From Propionivibrio sp. (lineage in GTDB: Bacteria; Pseudomonadota; Gammaproteobacteria; Burkholderiales; Rhodocyclaceae), in the NCBI GenBank assembly GCA_017990155.1, contig JAGNOM010000180.1:1-6076 (forward strand): 6,076 bases of DNA, written 5' to 3'. Below, one piece after another: positions 5,835-6,076 of the stretch; within the stretch, counting starts at the first letter, position 1, and every line of letters starts with the position of its first letter. Below the pieces are notes generated by a model. It was not told where the DNA came from and did not search any database. It worked only from the letters and a program-made list of their open reading frames with translations. A program made the position numbers and the translations under genes.

Positions 5835-6076
5835 TTACTTCCCGTACTTATCGAGGTAGCGCTGAATCTCCTTGCGCATGAAGTTCGATGACTCCTCAGC
5901 GCGGTCCTCCCAGGCGAAGACGCACGAGGAGAGCACGCCATCGAACTTAATCTCGCCGAGTGCCTTGAAGAACACGTCCCAGTCGATCTCGCCCTGGCCG
6001 ATGTCGAGGTGTTGGTGCACGCGTACGTTCGATCCCGGCGGGTTGACGATGTAGCGCAGTTGCGACGAGGCCTTGT
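5835..6076 (-). CDS. IolH-like sugar phosphate isomerase/epimerase, C-terminal part
   Basis: The gene enters from the right edge on the minus strand; the first full codon is at 6074, and 79 residues are visible before the TAA at 5837-5835. The fragment contains SSQLRYIVNPPGSNVRVHQH, LDIGQGEIDWDVFF, FDGVLSSCVFAWEDRAEES and a final helix NFMRKEIQRYLDKYGK. This pattern (RYIVNPPG, then H-x-H-LDIGQGE, then VFAWE-RA) matches from memory the C-terminus of IolH-type proteins, TIM-barrel isomerase/epimerase family members found in myo-inositol catabolic clusters. The GTG at 6020 is an internal valine codon, not a start. The exact reaction of IolH-like proteins is not well established. It is the upstream-most visible gene of the cluster, so the operon promoter is probably outside the window. 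The TIM-barrel family call is secure; the IolH assignment is moderately so. Confidence 0.8.
   Translation of the reverse strand, partial: KASSQLRYIVNPPGSNVRVHQHLDIGQGEIDWDVFFKALGEIKFDGVLSSCVFAWEDRAEESSNFMRKEIQRYLDKYGK

Overview
The window looks like a chromosomal segment of a GC-rich betaproteobacterium. A Rhodocyclaceae-type organism (Propionivibrio, Dechloromonas or Accumulibacter relatives) is my best guess. This rests on codon use, the bacterial-type GlnRS, the short group II PyrF and a REP-like repeat, and no 16S or other marker is present to settle it.

Left part (1-2707, plus strand) carries housekeeping and transport genes: the C-terminal half of glutaminyl-tRNA synthetase (glnS, cut by the window edge), orotidine-5'-phosphate decarboxylase (pyrF) and a ten-helix AEC-family permease. 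A perfect 12-bp-stem hairpin of the dispersed REP-like type separates glnS from pyrF. A 9-bp GC hairpin separates pyrF from the permease gene.

Right part (2718-6076, all on the minus strand, so read from right to left) is an accessory sugar or polyol catabolic cluster. In transcription order it holds the C-terminus of an IolH-like sugar phosphate isomerase/epimerase (cut by the edge), a roughly 420-base stretch with a ribosome-site-led ORF of doubtful coding value, a complete TIM-barrel sugar phosphate isomerase/epimerase, a 96-residue antibiotic-biosynthesis-monooxygenase (ABM) fold protein, a 280-base intergenic region with dyads, and a LacI-family regulator with a periplasmic-binding-protein-like sensor domain. 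The LacI gene ends 10 bp from the end of the convergent permease gene.

Reading them together, which is inference: the two TIM-barrel isomerases and the ABM protein probably rearrange or oxidise an inositol-like or keto-sugar intermediate, with the LacI protein as local sugar-responsive regulator. The substrate cannot be read from this window. The least explained parts are the 5416-5834 gap and the 3762-4041 intergenic region, which contains a candidate operator, a nested dyad and a small Cys-rich frame. I see no tRNA, rRNA, CRISPR array, insertion sequence or phage gene.
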